Part shown: piece after piece, positions 54,882-63,787 of the stretch
Layout of the letters: every line of letters begins with the position of its first letter
Position numbering within the stretch: the first letter of the stretch is position 1
Origin: Pseudoxanthomonas gei
GTDB lineage: Bacteria; Pseudomonadota; Gammaproteobacteria; Xanthomonadales; Xanthomonadaceae
Reading direction: 5' to 3'
Assembly (NCBI RefSeq): GCF_010119615.1
Contig: NZ_QOVG01000008.1
Coordinates: forward strand, 124,001-188,000
Length of the DNA: 64,000 nt
Translations under genes and position numbers: made by a program
Notes under the pieces: generated by a model
Seen by the model: the letters and a program-made list of their open reading frames with translations, nothing else
What the model was told of the DNA's origin: nothing
Database searches by the model: none

Positions 54882-55505
54882 TTACGGCATCGAAGCGGTG
54901 TAGGTCACGCGGCTGTTGTTGGTGTTCACGCCGCCGTATGTGCCCGGAGCGACCACGCCCCCATTGAGGTAGCTGTAGGTCCAGCGCGCGTCACGGTTGA
55001 CGATCTTGTTGACCGCGGTCAGCGCCGGAAGGGTCGTCGTGGCAGCGTCGGCCAGGGCGGGTGCCGGCAGGGCGGCCGCCGAACTCAGTACCGCGGGAGT
55101 GGTGGTGATCTGGCTGTACGAGATGGTATCGCCCGAGCCGTTGCCGAGCGCGCCCAGGGTGGTGGACGACAGGGTCACGTCGCCGTTGTTGCCCAGCACC
55201 TTCGCGGTGACCACGCCATTCAACAGGTCGCCGGAGGCCGGGGTGGCCGCAACGGCAGTGCCGTTGCCGACGCTGGCGGCAGGAACCGTGAACGCGATCT
55301 GGTTGATGGCCGCATTGGCGGCGTAGGCGGTGCCGGTGCCAACCTGCAGGAAGAGGATTTTCGGAATGGTGATCTGGAAATCGACCCGCGCGCTGGCGGT
55401 TAACGGAGTGCCCGCGCCGGTGGTGAAAGTAGATTCGGCCTGGGCCAGCATCGGAACGCCGGCAAGGACGGCGGCGATCAAAACGGTTTTGGAGAGCAGA
55501 CGCAT
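54882..55505 (-). CDS. Major pilin-like protein of the fimbrial operon
   Basis: The 207-residue exported protein has a signal peptide (LLSKTVLIAAVLAGVPMLAQ, cleaved after AQA) and a Thr/Ala/Val/Asn-rich beta mature part beginning STFTTGAGTPLTASARVDFQ, with VDFQITIPKILFLQVGTGTA near residues 41-60 and a C-terminal strand RVTYTASMP that could serve in donor-strand exchange. It has no cysteines, unlike spore-coat-U or type 1 pilins. As the first gene of the operon, followed by a hairpin, it is the best candidate for the main structural subunit. Confidence 0.72.
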   Translation of the reverse strand: MRLLSKTVLIAAVLAGVPMLAQAESTFTTGAGTPLTASARVDFQITIPKILFLQVGTGTAYAANAAINQIAFTVPAASVGNGTAVAATPASGDLLNGVVTAKVLGNNGDVTLSSTTLGALGNGSGDTISYSQITTTPAVLSSAAALPAPALADAATTTLPALTAVNKIVNRDARWTYSYLNGGVVAPGTYGGVNTNNSRVTYTASMP

Positions 55506-55728
55506 GTTTGGAGAATCCCCTGTGGAAGAAAGTAGTGGATGGGTGGATAACCGTTGGAACTGGAAAAAGCCAAATGGGTGCCGCTTTGGTAAATCGCCTG
55601 ACGCGCTGCGGCCTTGGTCTCAACTTCCTCGCCAGTTTTCGTCGTTGTGCAAGCAAAGGGCGTGCCAACTCGGATTGCGGCTTCAAGCCCGCAAAAGCGT
55701 GTGTCCTGTGTGAAAGTCAGAACCAATA

Positions 55729-55756
55729 CTCATAAAAATGTGACGCACTTGGTCAA
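55729..55756 (-). promoter_or_regulatory. Candidate promoter of the fimbrial operon
   Basis: In the A+T-rich 375-bp gap between the operon and map, minus-strand TTGACC (55751-55756) and TATGAG (55729-55734) are spaced by 16 bp, about 220 nt before the first pilin start. No other gene is visible in 55506-55880. Confidence 0.3.
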
Positions 55757-55880
55757 TTAAGTATGCAAGAGTCACGCGAATTGTCACAAGTGCTTAACAT
55801 TCGGGGCGGGCCAAGGACAAGCTGCGGGCCGACTTCGCAGCCCGGTCCCAACCGAATCAAGGCTTCAGGGCGGCGGGCAA

Positions 55881-56693
55881 ATGGACGATAATCCGCGTAT
55901 GGCCATCAATCTCAAGACCCCCGAAGAACTCCAACACATGCGCATCGCCGGCCGCCTGGCCGCAGAGGTGCTGCAGGTGGTGGCGCCGCACGTGAAGCCG
56001 GGGGTGACCACGGCCGAGCTGGACAAGGTCTGCCACGACCATATCGTCAACGTGCAGCAGGCCATTCCGGCCAACGTTGGCTATGGCGGCGGCCACGGGC
56101 GCATCCCCTTCCCGTTCACGGTCTGCACCTCGGTCAACAACGTGATCTGCCACGGCATGCCCAGCGAGGGCAAGGTCCTGAAGGACGGGGACACGGTCAA
56201 TATAGATGTCACCGTGATCAAGGACGGCTGGCACGGCGATACCAGCCGCATGTATTACGTGGGCACGCCTTCGGTCATGGCCAGGCGGCTGGTGGAAGCG
56301 ACCCGCGAGGCCATGTTCCGCGGCATCCGCACGGTCAAGCCGGGCGCCACCCTGGGCGATGTCGGCCATGCCATCCAGGAATATGCAGAATCGCAGCGCT
56401 TCAGCGTGGTCCGCGAGTACTGCGGCCACGGCATCGGCAAGGTCTACCACGACGAACCGCAGGTCCTGCATTACGGCCGCCCCGGCGACGGGGTGGTGCT
56501 CAAGCCGGGCATGACCTTCACCATCGAGCCGATGATCAACGAAGGCACCCGCTACACGCGGCTGTTGCCGGACGGCTGGACGGTGGTCACCAAGGACCGG
56601 AAGCTTTCCGCGCAATGGGAACACACCGTGGCGGTGACCGAGGACGGCGTCGAGATCCTGACCCGGGTGCCCGGCGACGACAACGATCTGTGA
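55881..56693 (+). CDS. map: Methionine aminopeptidase, type I
   Basis: MAP removes the initiator methionine from nascent proteins. The 270-residue protein keeps all metal ligands in NIDVTVIKDGWHGDTS (two Asp), YCGHGIGKVYHDEPQ (His), MTFTIEPMINEG (Glu) and SAQWEHTVAV (Glu). Compared with E. coli MAP, the segment GYHGYPKSVC is replaced by GYGGGHGRIPFPFTVC, a six-residue insertion that also replaces the conserved Lys. ATG 55881 or 55899 may be the start. map is divergent from the rpsB side as in E. coli, but with the fimbrial operon between. The stop overlaps the glnD start. Confidence 0.94.
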   Translation: MDDNPRMAINLKTPEELQHMRIAGRLAAEVLQVVAPHVKPGVTTAELDKVCHDHIVNVQQAIPANVGYGGGHGRIPFPFTVCTSVNNVICHGMPSEGKVLKDGDTVNIDVTVIKDGWHGDTSRMYYVGTPSVMARRLVEATREAMFRGIRTVKPGATLGDVGHAIQEYAESQRFSVVREYCGHGIGKVYHDEPQVLHYGRPGDGVVLKPGMTFTIEPMINEGTRYTRLLPDGWTVVTKDRKLSAQWEHTVAVTEDGVEILTRVPGDDNDL

Positions 56694-59308
56694 GCATTCC
56701 GGCCAGCGCGGACGAAACAGCGACGCCTACGCCCGATAGCGGCAGCAACGTCGCCTGGTCCGCGCAGGCGCGCACCAGCCTCAACGCCACCGACGCCAAA
56801 CTTGCGAAGCGTTTCGACCAGGGCGACGAGGTAGACCGGCTGGTCGCCCTGCGCGCACGCGCGGCCGACCAGCTCCTCAAGGAAGCCTGGGCGCACTGCG
56901 TGCCGGCCGATGCGCCGCTGGCCCTGTTCGCGGTGGGCGGCTATGGTCGTGGCGAACTGTTCCCGCAATCGGACATCGATCTGCTGGTGCTTGCCGACGC
57001 CGATGCCCAGCAGGCCTGCCACGCGCAGCTGGCGTGCTTCTTCGCCATGCTCTGGGATGCCGGCTTGCCGGTCAGCCATGCGGTGCGCTCCGCCGGGCAA
57101 TGCACTGAAGCCGCCGCCGACCAGACCGTGCTCACTGCCCTGATCGAATGGCGGGCGCTGGTCGCCGACGAGACCGCACAGGCCGCGCTGGCAGCGGCAA
57201 TTTCGCCCCAGCAGGTGTGGCCGCCGCGGGATTTCTTCGTCGCCAAGCGCGAGGAGCAGCGCATGCGCCATGCGCGCTTCGGCGATACCTCGGAAAACCT
57301 GGAACCGAACATCAAGGAAGGCCCGGGTGGCCTGCGCGACCTGCATACGCTGGGCTGGATGGCTTTGCGAACTTTCGGCGTGCGCGAACTGGAGCCGCTG
57401 ATCGGACTGAGCCACGTCGGGCCCGATGAGGCGGCAGCACTCGCCCGCGAACGACGCGCCCTAGGCCGCCTGCGCTATGGCCTGCACCTGGTCGCGGGAC
57501 GACCCGAAGAACGCCTGCGCTTCGACTACCAGAAGACCCTGGCCGAACGCCTCGGCTTCCCGGATGACCAGGAAACCCTGGGCGTCGAGAAGATGATGCA
57601 GGGGTTCTACCGCAGCGCGGCCATCGTGCGCCGGATCAGCGATCGCCTGCTGCAGCGCTTCGAGGAACAGTTCGATGGCGAGGCGTTGCCTGAGCCCCTG
57701 GACGATGCTTTCGCCCTGCGTCGTGGCTACCTGGCCGCGCGCGACCCCTCCTGGCCGCAGGCCGATATCTCCGCGGTCTTCGCCTTGTTCGCGATGTGGG
57801 CCTCGCATCCCGAAGTCCGTGGCCTGCATTCGCGCACCGCGCGGGCGCTGGCCGAGGCGCTGCCGCAGTTGCCCCCGTATGAAGCCGCCAGCCCCGCGCA
57901 GCGCGGCGCATTCATGGCGCTGTTGCGCATGCCGCGCGCGGTGGAAACGCTGACGCGCATGGCCAGGCTTGGCGTGCTGGGGCAGTGGATCCCGGCCTTC
58001 GCGCAGGTGTCGGGGCGCATGCAGTTCGATCTCTTCCATGTGTACACCGTCGACCAGCACACACTGATGGTGCTGCGGAATATCGCCGCTTTTTCGTCCG
58101 GGCGCGCCGACGAGCGCTTCTCCATTGCCCACGAAGTGTGGCCACGCCTGCGCAAGCCCGAACTGCTGCTGGTCGCCGGCCTGTTCCACGACATCGCCAA
58201 GGGCCGCGGCGGCGATCATTCCGAACTGGGCGCGGTGGACGCGCGCGCGTTCTGCGCTGCGCACGGCCTCAGCGAGGGCGACGCGGCGCTGGTGGCCTGG
58301 CTGGTCGAACAGCACCTGCGCATGTCGGTGACGGCGCAGAAGCAGGATATCTCCGATCCCGAGGTCATCCATCGCTTCGGTACCCTGGTGGAAGATCGCG
58401 AGCGCCTGGACTACCTCTACCTGCTGACCTGCGCCGACATCGCCGGCACCAGCCCCAAGCTGTGGAACGCGTGGAAGGACAGGCTGCTGGCCGATCTGTA
58501 TTTCGCCACGCGCCGGGTGCTGCGCGAGGGCCTGGAGCAGCCAGTCGATGCCGAGGCGCGCATGCATGAAGCACGCGAGTCGGCGCGCATGCTGATGGCG
58601 GTGCAGGGCTTCTCCCCCGGTACGGCCGACGAGCTGTTCGCGATCATGCCGGCAGAAGGTTTCCTGCGTTTCAGGCCCGAGCAGATTGCCTGGCAGGCCA
58701 GCGCGCTGCGCAACGTCGTCCCCGGCGAGACGCGGGTACGCGTGCGGCGCATTTCGGATGCGGGCAATGCGCTGGAAGTGTTCGTCCACTCGCCGGATCG
58801 CAGCGGGCTTTTCGCCGCCATCCTGGCCACCCTGGACCGCATGGGTTTCGGCATCCACCAGGCCCGCGTGCTCGATGGCCCGCACGGCGCCATCTTCGAT
58901 ACCTTCGAGGTATTGCCCGCCGACCGCCACGCCAGTTCCGACCCGGCCGAGGTGGAAGCGGTGCTTGGCGCAGCGCTGGACGGCCCACTCGACAATGTCC
59001 GCACCTCGCGCCGCGCGCTACCCAGGCAACTCAGGCATTTCCGTTTCGCGCCCAGTATCCAGTTCGGGGTCACGCCTGACGGGAAACGTTCGCTGCTGAG
59101 CCTCGTGGCACCCGATCGTCCCGGCCTGCTGTCGGATGTGGCGCAGGTGCTGCGCGCACAGGGCGTCAACGTGCACGATGCGCGCATTGCCACCTTCGGC
59201 GAGCGCGCCGAGGACGTGTTCCAGCTTACCGATGCCGGCGGCCAACCGCTGGCCGAACCGACCCAGCAGGCGCTGCGCGATGCGTTGCGCGCCAGCTTCG
59301 AAACATGA
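56690..59308 (+). CDS. glnD: Bifunctional uridylyltransferase/uridylyl-removing enzyme GlnD
   Basis: GlnD senses glutamine and adds or removes UMP on PII proteins, setting nitrogen assimilation. The 872-residue protein has the nucleotidyltransferase motif [19 protein letters not shown] at about 83-101, the HD phosphohydrolase motif [17 protein letters not shown] near 498-514, and two C-terminal ACT domains ([20 protein letters not shown] and [20 protein letters not shown]). GTG 56690 overlaps the map stop by 4 bp. Its product controls glutamine, the nitrogen donor for AsnB encoded downstream. Confidence 0.96.
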   Translation: MSIPASADETATPTPDSGSNVAWSAQARTSLNATDAKLAKRFDQGDEVDRLVALRARAADQLLKEAWAHCVPADAPLALFAVGGYGRGELFPQSDIDLLVLADADAQQACHAQLACFFAMLWDAGLPVSHAVRSAGQCTEAAADQTVLTALIEWRALVADETAQAALAAAISPQQVWPPRDFFVAKREEQRMRHARFGDTSENLEPNIKEGPGGLRDLHTLGWMALRTFGVRELEPLIGLSHVGPDEAAALARERRALGRLRYGLHLVAGRPEERLRFDYQKTLAERLGFPDDQETLGVEKMMQGFYRSAAIVRRISDRLLQRFEEQFDGEALPEPLDDAFALRRGYLAARDPSWPQADISAVFALFAMWASHPEVRGLHSRTARALAEALPQLPPYEAASPAQRGAFMALLRMPRAVETLTRMARLGVLGQWIPAFAQVSGRMQFDLFHVYTVDQHTLMVLRNIAAFSSGRADERFSIAHEVWPRLRKPELLLVAGLFHDIAKGRGGDHSELGAVDARAFCAAHGLSEGDAALVAWLVEQHLRMSVTAQKQDISDPEVIHRFGTLVEDRERLDYLYLLTCADIAGTSPKLWNAWKDRLLADLYFATRRVLREGLEQPVDAEARMHEARESARMLMAVQGFSPGTADELFAIMPAEGFLRFRPEQIAWQASALRNVVPGETRVRVRRISDAGNALEVFVHSPDRSGLFAAILATLDRMGFGIHQARVLDGPHGAIFDTFEVLPADRHASSDPAEVEAVLGAALDGPLDNVRTSRRALPRQLRHFRFAPSIQFGVTPDGKRSLLSLVAPDRPGLLSDVAQVLRAQGVNVHDARIATFGERAEDVFQLTDAGGQPLAEPTQQALRDALRASFET

Positions 59309-59330
59309 CCTCAAAGGAAGCCGCCGCTCC

Positions 59331-60179
<849 letters not shown>

Positions 60180-60256
60180 TATCGGTGAGTGGAGATGCTG
60201 GCGAATGCAGGCATCCAGAGATTGCAATTCGCTTGCACGATCACGCGCGAGTCACT

Positions 60257-60280
60257 GGGTCCCCGCCTTCGCGGGGATGA
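60257..60280. repeat. REP-like hairpin GTCCCCGC-CTTC-GCGGGGA
   Basis: A 7-bp perfect stem (60260-60266 with 60271-60277) with CTTC loop lies in the 125-bp gap between dapD and the YffB-like gene. Short elements of this exact type are, to my knowledge, common between genes in Xanthomonadaceae. Confidence 0.6.
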
Positions 60281-60304
60281 TGATCCTTATCTGGCGGGGA
60301 ATGC

Positions 60305-60664
60305 ATGACCATCCTGTACGGCCTCAAGAACTGCGACACCTGCAAGAAGGCGACCAAGTGGCTGGATCGCTTCGGTATTGCCTATTCGTTCGTCGACTAC
60401 CGCGACGACAAGCGTTCTCCCGAAGTGCTGGTCGATTGGGCGAAGCAGGCGGGTGGCTGGGATGTGCTGGTCAACAAGTCCTCCACCACCTGGCGGCAGT
60501 TGCCGGCCAACCGCAAGGCGCCGGGCTCGGAAGCCGAATGGAAGCTCCTGCTGCGTGAGTATCCGCAGCTTATCCGTCGCCCGGTGGTGGTCACCGCCGA
60601 TGGCGTGATGACGCAAGGCTTCAGCGACAACGGCTTCAAACAGCGTTTCGGGGTTGCGAAATGA
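60305..60664 (+). CDS. ArsC/Spx-family protein (YffB-like)
   Basis: The 119-residue thioredoxin-fold protein has [20 protein letters not shown] at residues 6-25 (CxxC at 10 and 13), the ArsC-family [15 protein letters not shown] and the [16 protein letters not shown] segment. It belongs to the YffB branch, whose role is unknown and probably glutathione-linked; arsenate reduction is not implied. The stop overlaps the dapE start by 4 bp. yffB-dapE pairing is conserved in gammaproteobacteria. Confidence 0.9.
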   Translation: MTILYGLKNCDTCKKATKWLDRFGIAYSFVDYRDDKRSPEVLVDWAKQAGGWDVLVNKSSTTWRQLPANRKAPGSEAEWKLLLREYPQLIRRPVVVTADGVMTQGFSDNGFKQRFGVAK

Positions 60665-61791
60665 GCCAAGTCCTCGACCTCACCAGCGGGCTGATCGGCC
60701 GTCGCTCGGTCACACCCGACGATGCCGGCTGCCAGGAACTTATCGCCGCACGCCTGCGCGACGCCGGTTTCGCCTGCGAGCAGCTGCGCTATGGACAGGT
60801 CGACAACCTGTGGGCCACGCACGGCAGCGGGCAGCCGGTGCTCGTCCTGCTTGGCCATACTGATGTGGTGCCACCGGGCCCGGCGCAGGACTGGACCAGT
60901 GATCCGTTCGTGCCCGTCATCCGCGACGGCGTGCTGTACGGTCGCGGCGCCGCGGACATGAAGGGCAGCGTCGCCGCGTTCGTCATCGCCATGGAACAAT
61001 TCGTCGCCGCGCATCCGGGACATGCCGGCACCATCGCGCTGCTGCTCACCTCGGACGAGGAGGGCGATGCGATCGACGGCGTGCGCCGCGTAGCCGACAC
61101 CTTCCGCGCGCGCGGCCAGGCGATCGACTGGTGCATCACCGGCGAGCCCTCGTCGACGCATCGGCTGGGCGACCTGCTGCGCGTCGGCCGTCGCGGCACA
61201 CTGTCGGCCACGCTCACGGTCAAGGGCATCCAGGGCCATGTCGCCTATCCGGACAAGGCCCGCAACCCCATCCACCAGGCGCTGCCGGCCCTGGCAGAAC
61301 TCACCGCGCGGCACTGGGACGATGGCTACGAAACCTTCCCGCCCACCAGCCTGCAGGTCTCCAACTTCAATGCCGGCACCGGCGCCAACAACGTGATACC
61401 CGGCGATGCCAAGGTACTGTTCAACCTGCGCTACAACCCGCACTGGAACGCGGCGCGGCTGGAAAGCGAGATCGGCGCCGTGCTCGATCGCCACGGGCTG
61501 GAGTACGAGCTGCACTGGCATCGCGGCGGCGAACCGTTCTATACGCCCGAAGGGCGGCTGCGTGCGATGGCACGCGAGGTATTGGCGGAATTCACCGGCA
61601 CGGCGCCCCAGGAAAGCACCGCCGGCGGCACTTCCGATGCGCGTTTCATCGCCCCGCTGGGTGCCCAGTGCATCGAGATTGGCCCGGTCAACGCCAGCAT
61701 CCACAAGGTCGACGAAAACGTGTCGGTGGTCGACCTGGAGGCTTTGCCCGCCCTGTACCGGAGGCTGATCGAAAGATTGTTGCTTGAGTAA
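60661..61791 (+). CDS. dapE: Succinyl-diaminopimelate desuccinylase
   Basis: DapE removes succinate from N-succinyl-LL-diaminopimelate, a late step of lysine and peptidoglycan precursor synthesis. The 376-residue M20 metallopeptidase has the metal and catalytic residues in [12 protein letters not shown] (His 66), [10 protein letters not shown] (Asp 99), [13 protein letters not shown] (Glu 133-134), and the dimerisation-domain segment [15 protein letters not shown]. Start ATG 60661 overlaps the YffB-like stop by 4 bp. Confidence 0.96.
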   Translation: MSQVLDLTSGLIGRRSVTPDDAGCQELIAARLRDAGFACEQLRYGQVDNLWATHGSGQPVLVLLGHTDVVPPGPAQDWTSDPFVPVIRDGVLYGRGAADMKGSVAAFVIAMEQFVAAHPGHAGTIALLLTSDEEGDAIDGVRRVADTFRARGQAIDWCITGEPSSTHRLGDLLRVGRRGTLSATLTVKGIQGHVAYPDKARNPIHQALPALAELTARHWDDGYETFPPTSLQVSNFNAGTGANNVIPGDAKVLFNLRYNPHWNAARLESEIGAVLDRHGLEYELHWHRGGEPFYTPEGRLRAMAREVLAEFTGTAPQESTAGGTSDARFIAPLGAQCIEIGPVNASIHKVDENVSVVDLEALPALYRRLIERLLLE

Positions 61792-61815
61792 CTGATTGCA
61801 AAGCTTCCGGAACGC

Positions 61816-61845
61816 TTGCCAGCCGGCACCCGGACCGGTTAGTTT
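61816..61845 (+). promoter_or_regulatory. Candidate promoter of the asnB leader
   Basis: TTGCCA (61816-61821) and TAGTTT (61840-61845) are spaced by 18 bp. The -10 fits the TAnnnT pattern and ends 6 nt before the ATG of the leader peptide, so transcription would begin at or next to that ATG. Confidence 0.5.
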
Positions 61846-61851
61846 CGATCC

Positions 61852-61947
61852 ATGCCTCGCACCGCCACCACCATTCGCACCGTTTTGAACCGCCGCAATA
61901 ATGCGCGGACCAATAATCGTGCGCGACCGGTGCGGGTCTGCGACTAG
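61852..61947 (+). CDS. Asn-rich leader peptide of the asnB attenuator
   Basis: A 31-codon frame with ATG at 61852 and TAG at 61945-61947. It begins MPRTATTIRTVLN and has Asn at residues 13, 16, 17, 21 and 22 (VLNRRNNARTNNRAR), ending RVCD. Five Asn in 31 codons is far above normal, and four of them use AAT, which is uncommon in such a G+C-rich genome. An in-frame stop lies 4 codons upstream, so no longer frame exists. There is no Shine-Dalgarno; the predicted promoter suggests a leaderless message. The next gene is asparagine synthetase, so the peptide is most simply a sensor of charged asparagine tRNA. Confidence 0.75.
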   Translation: MPRTATTIRTVLNRRNNARTNNRARPVRVCD

Positions 61948-62006
61948 GCGAACAGCAACAAGCCGATCTCCAGGAACCCGCATCGCGAGATGCGGGTTTT
62001 TCTTTT
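61876..62006 (+). promoter_or_regulatory. asnB transcription attenuator (alternative hairpins and terminator)
   Basis: Three exclusive pairings are visible. Segment 1, CGCACCG (61876-61882), just before the first Asn codon, pairs with segment 2, CGGTGCG (61928-61934). Segment 2, as GGTGCGGGT (61929-61937), pairs with segment 3, ACCCGCATC (61976-61984), as antiterminator. Segment 3, AACCCGCATC (61975-61984), pairs with segment 4, GATGCGGGTT (61989-61998), followed by T-rich TTTCTTTTT, as terminator. A ribosome stalled on Asn codons would cover segment 1, free segment 2 and allow read-through into asnB. Confidence 0.75.
61975..62006 (+). terminator. Intrinsic terminator before asnB (attenuator arm)
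   Basis: A perfect 10-bp stem (61975-61984 with 61989-61998) with GCGA tetraloop and a T-rich tail lies 34 bp upstream of the asnB start and 184 bp after dapE. It could also end the dapE transcript. Confidence 0.9.
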
Positions 62007-62039
62007 TCCGTCTTTCCACATCAGATCCAGGAGCTCCCC

Positions 62040-63728
62040 ATGTGTTCCATCTTCGGCATCTTCGGCCTGCAGTCGGGCGATGACCTGCAGGGTCTCCGGC
62101 GCCAGGCGCTGGAACTGTCACAGCGCCAGCGCCATCGCGGCCCGGACTGGAGTGGGGTCTACATCGACGACCACGCCATCCTGGTGCACGAGCGCCTGGC
62201 CATCGTCGACCCGGCCGGCGGATCGCAGCCGTTGCGCTCGGCCGATGGCGGCCTGGCGCTGGCCGTGAATGGCGAGATCTACAACCACCGCGAACTGGAG
62301 AAGGAACTGACGCAGCCATACGGCTTCCTCACCGGCTCGGACTGTGAGGTGATCAATGCCCTGTATCGCGAAGACGAGCCGGCTTCGTTCCTCAACCGCC
62401 TCAACGGCATCTTCGCGTTCGCGTTGTGGGACAAGGTCGCGGGGCGGGCGCTGGTTGCACGCGACCCGATGGGCGTGTGCCCGCTGTACTGGGGCCATGA
62501 TCGCGAAGGCCGCCTGTGCGTGGCTTCGGAAATGAAGGCCATCAGCGGCCTGTGCGCCGACGTGGCGCAGTTTCCGCCGGGTCATTACTACGACAGCGCC
62601 AGCGGCGCGCTGGTCAAGTACTACGAGCGGCCGTGGCGCGACTACGACGCGGTCGCTGGCGTGGAGGTGGACGGGCAGGAGTTGCGCGAGGCTTTCGAGC
62701 GCGCCGTGCATCGCCAGCTGATGAGCGACGTGCCCTACGGCGTGTTGCTGTCCGGTGGGCTGGATTCCTCGCTGGTCACCGCAGTGGCCGCGCGCTATGC
62801 GCGCCATCGCATCGAGGAAGACGACAAGTCCGAAGCCTGGTGGCCGCGCCTGCACTCGTTCGCGATCGGTTTGAAGGGCTCGCCGGACCTGGCGGCGGCG
62901 GCGATTGCCGCCAAGGCGTTGGACACCGTGCACCACGGTTTCGAGTACACCTTCGAGGAAGGCCTGGATGCCTTGCCGGAAGTGGTCCGCCATATCGAGA
63001 CCTACGACGTCACCACCATCCGCGCGTCCACGCCGATGTACCTGCTGGCGCGTCGCATCAAGGCGATGGGCGTGAAGATGGTGCTGTCCGGGGAGGGCTC
63101 GGACGAGATCTTCGGCGGCTACCTTTATTTCCACAAGGCGCCGAACGCGCGCGAGTTCCACGAGGAACTGGTGCGCAAGCTCGACGCGCTGCACAACTAC
63201 GACTGCCTGCGCGCCAACAAGTCGATGATGGCCTGGGGCGTGGAGCCGCGCGTGCCGTTCCTGGATCGCGAATTCATGGACGTGGCGATGAAGATGGATG
63301 CCCGCTACAAGATGGTCGACAAGACCAGCACCGGCCCGGAGCGCATGGAGAAGGGCATCCTGCGCGCGGCGTTCGAAGGTTACCTGCCGGACTCGATCCT
63401 GTGGCGGCAGAAGGAACAGTTCAGCGATGGCGTGGGCTACGGCTGGATCGACGGCCTGAAGGAACATGCCGAAGCACGGGTCAGCGACCGCGAGCTGGGC
63501 GCGGCCGGCAAGCGCTTCCCGATCAATCCGCCCCTGACCAAGGAAGCCTATTACTACCGCAGCGTGTTCGAGGAGTTCTATCCCGGACCGGCCGCCGCTG
63601 AAACCGTGCCGGGCGGCAAGTCGATCGCCTGTTCGTCACCTGCTGCCATCGCGTGGGATGCGAGTTTTGCCGGGGCTGCGGATCCGTCGGGCAGGGCGAT
63701 CGCCGGAGTGCATAACGCGGCGATCTGA
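62040..63728 (+). CDS. asnB: Asparagine synthase B (glutamine-hydrolysing)
   Basis: AsnB makes asparagine from aspartate, ATP and glutamine. The 562-residue protein has the N-terminal glutaminase domain with nucleophile Cys2 (MCSIFGIFG), the HRGPDWSG loop, LAIVDPAGGSQPL and NGEIYNHREL, and the synthetase domain with the PP-loop SGGLDSSLVTAVAA (from about residue 238) and SGEGSDEIFGGYLYFHKAP. About 25 C-terminal residues (WDASFAGAADPSGRAIAGVH) match typical AsnB. AGGAG lies 7 nt before ATG 62040. An Asn-codon attenuator immediately upstream suggests control by asparagine supply. Confidence 0.96.
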   Translation: MCSIFGIFGLQSGDDLQGLRRQALELSQRQRHRGPDWSGVYIDDHAILVHERLAIVDPAGGSQPLRSADGGLALAVNGEIYNHRELEKELTQPYGFLTGSDCEVINALYREDEPASFLNRLNGIFAFALWDKVAGRALVARDPMGVCPLYWGHDREGRLCVASEMKAISGLCADVAQFPPGHYYDSASGALVKYYERPWRDYDAVAGVEVDGQELREAFERAVHRQLMSDVPYGVLLSGGLDSSLVTAVAARYARHRIEEDDKSEAWWPRLHSFAIGLKGSPDLAAAAIAAKALDTVHHGFEYTFEEGLDALPEVVRHIETYDVTTIRASTPMYLLARRIKAMGVKMVLSGEGSDEIFGGYLYFHKAPNAREFHEELVRKLDALHNYDCLRANKSMMAWGVEPRVPFLDREFMDVAMKMDARYKMVDKTSTGPERMEKGILRAAFEGYLPDSILWRQKEQFSDGVGYGWIDGLKEHAEARVSDRELGAAGKRFPINPPLTKEAYYYRSVFEEFYPGPAAAETVPGGKSIACSSPAAIAWDASFAGAADPSGRAIAGVHNAAI

Positions 63729-63730
63729 TT

Positions 63731-63775
63731 CCTTCTGCCCCGGGGAGAAGGTGGCGCGCAGCGACGGTTGAGGCG
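63731..63775. repeat. 45-bp REP-like element, copy 2
   Basis: It begins 2 bp after the asnB stop and aligns without gaps to 11921-11965 (CCTTCT, then GAAGGTGGCGCGCAGCG). The first 21 bp fold back on themselves. Both copies lie immediately after a plus-strand gene, so it may end transcripts. Confidence 0.6.
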
Positions 63776-63787
63776 AGAAGAACGGTG

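Noticed and set aside
55735-55800. CRP-like half sites (TGTGA and TCACA words) upstream of the fimbrial operon and map
   Set aside because: The words do not occur at the 6-bp spacing needed for a full site.
60305-60664. Arsenate reductase function for the ArsC-family gene
   Set aside because: The sequence and dapE linkage place it in the YffB branch; no arsenic resistance genes are nearby.
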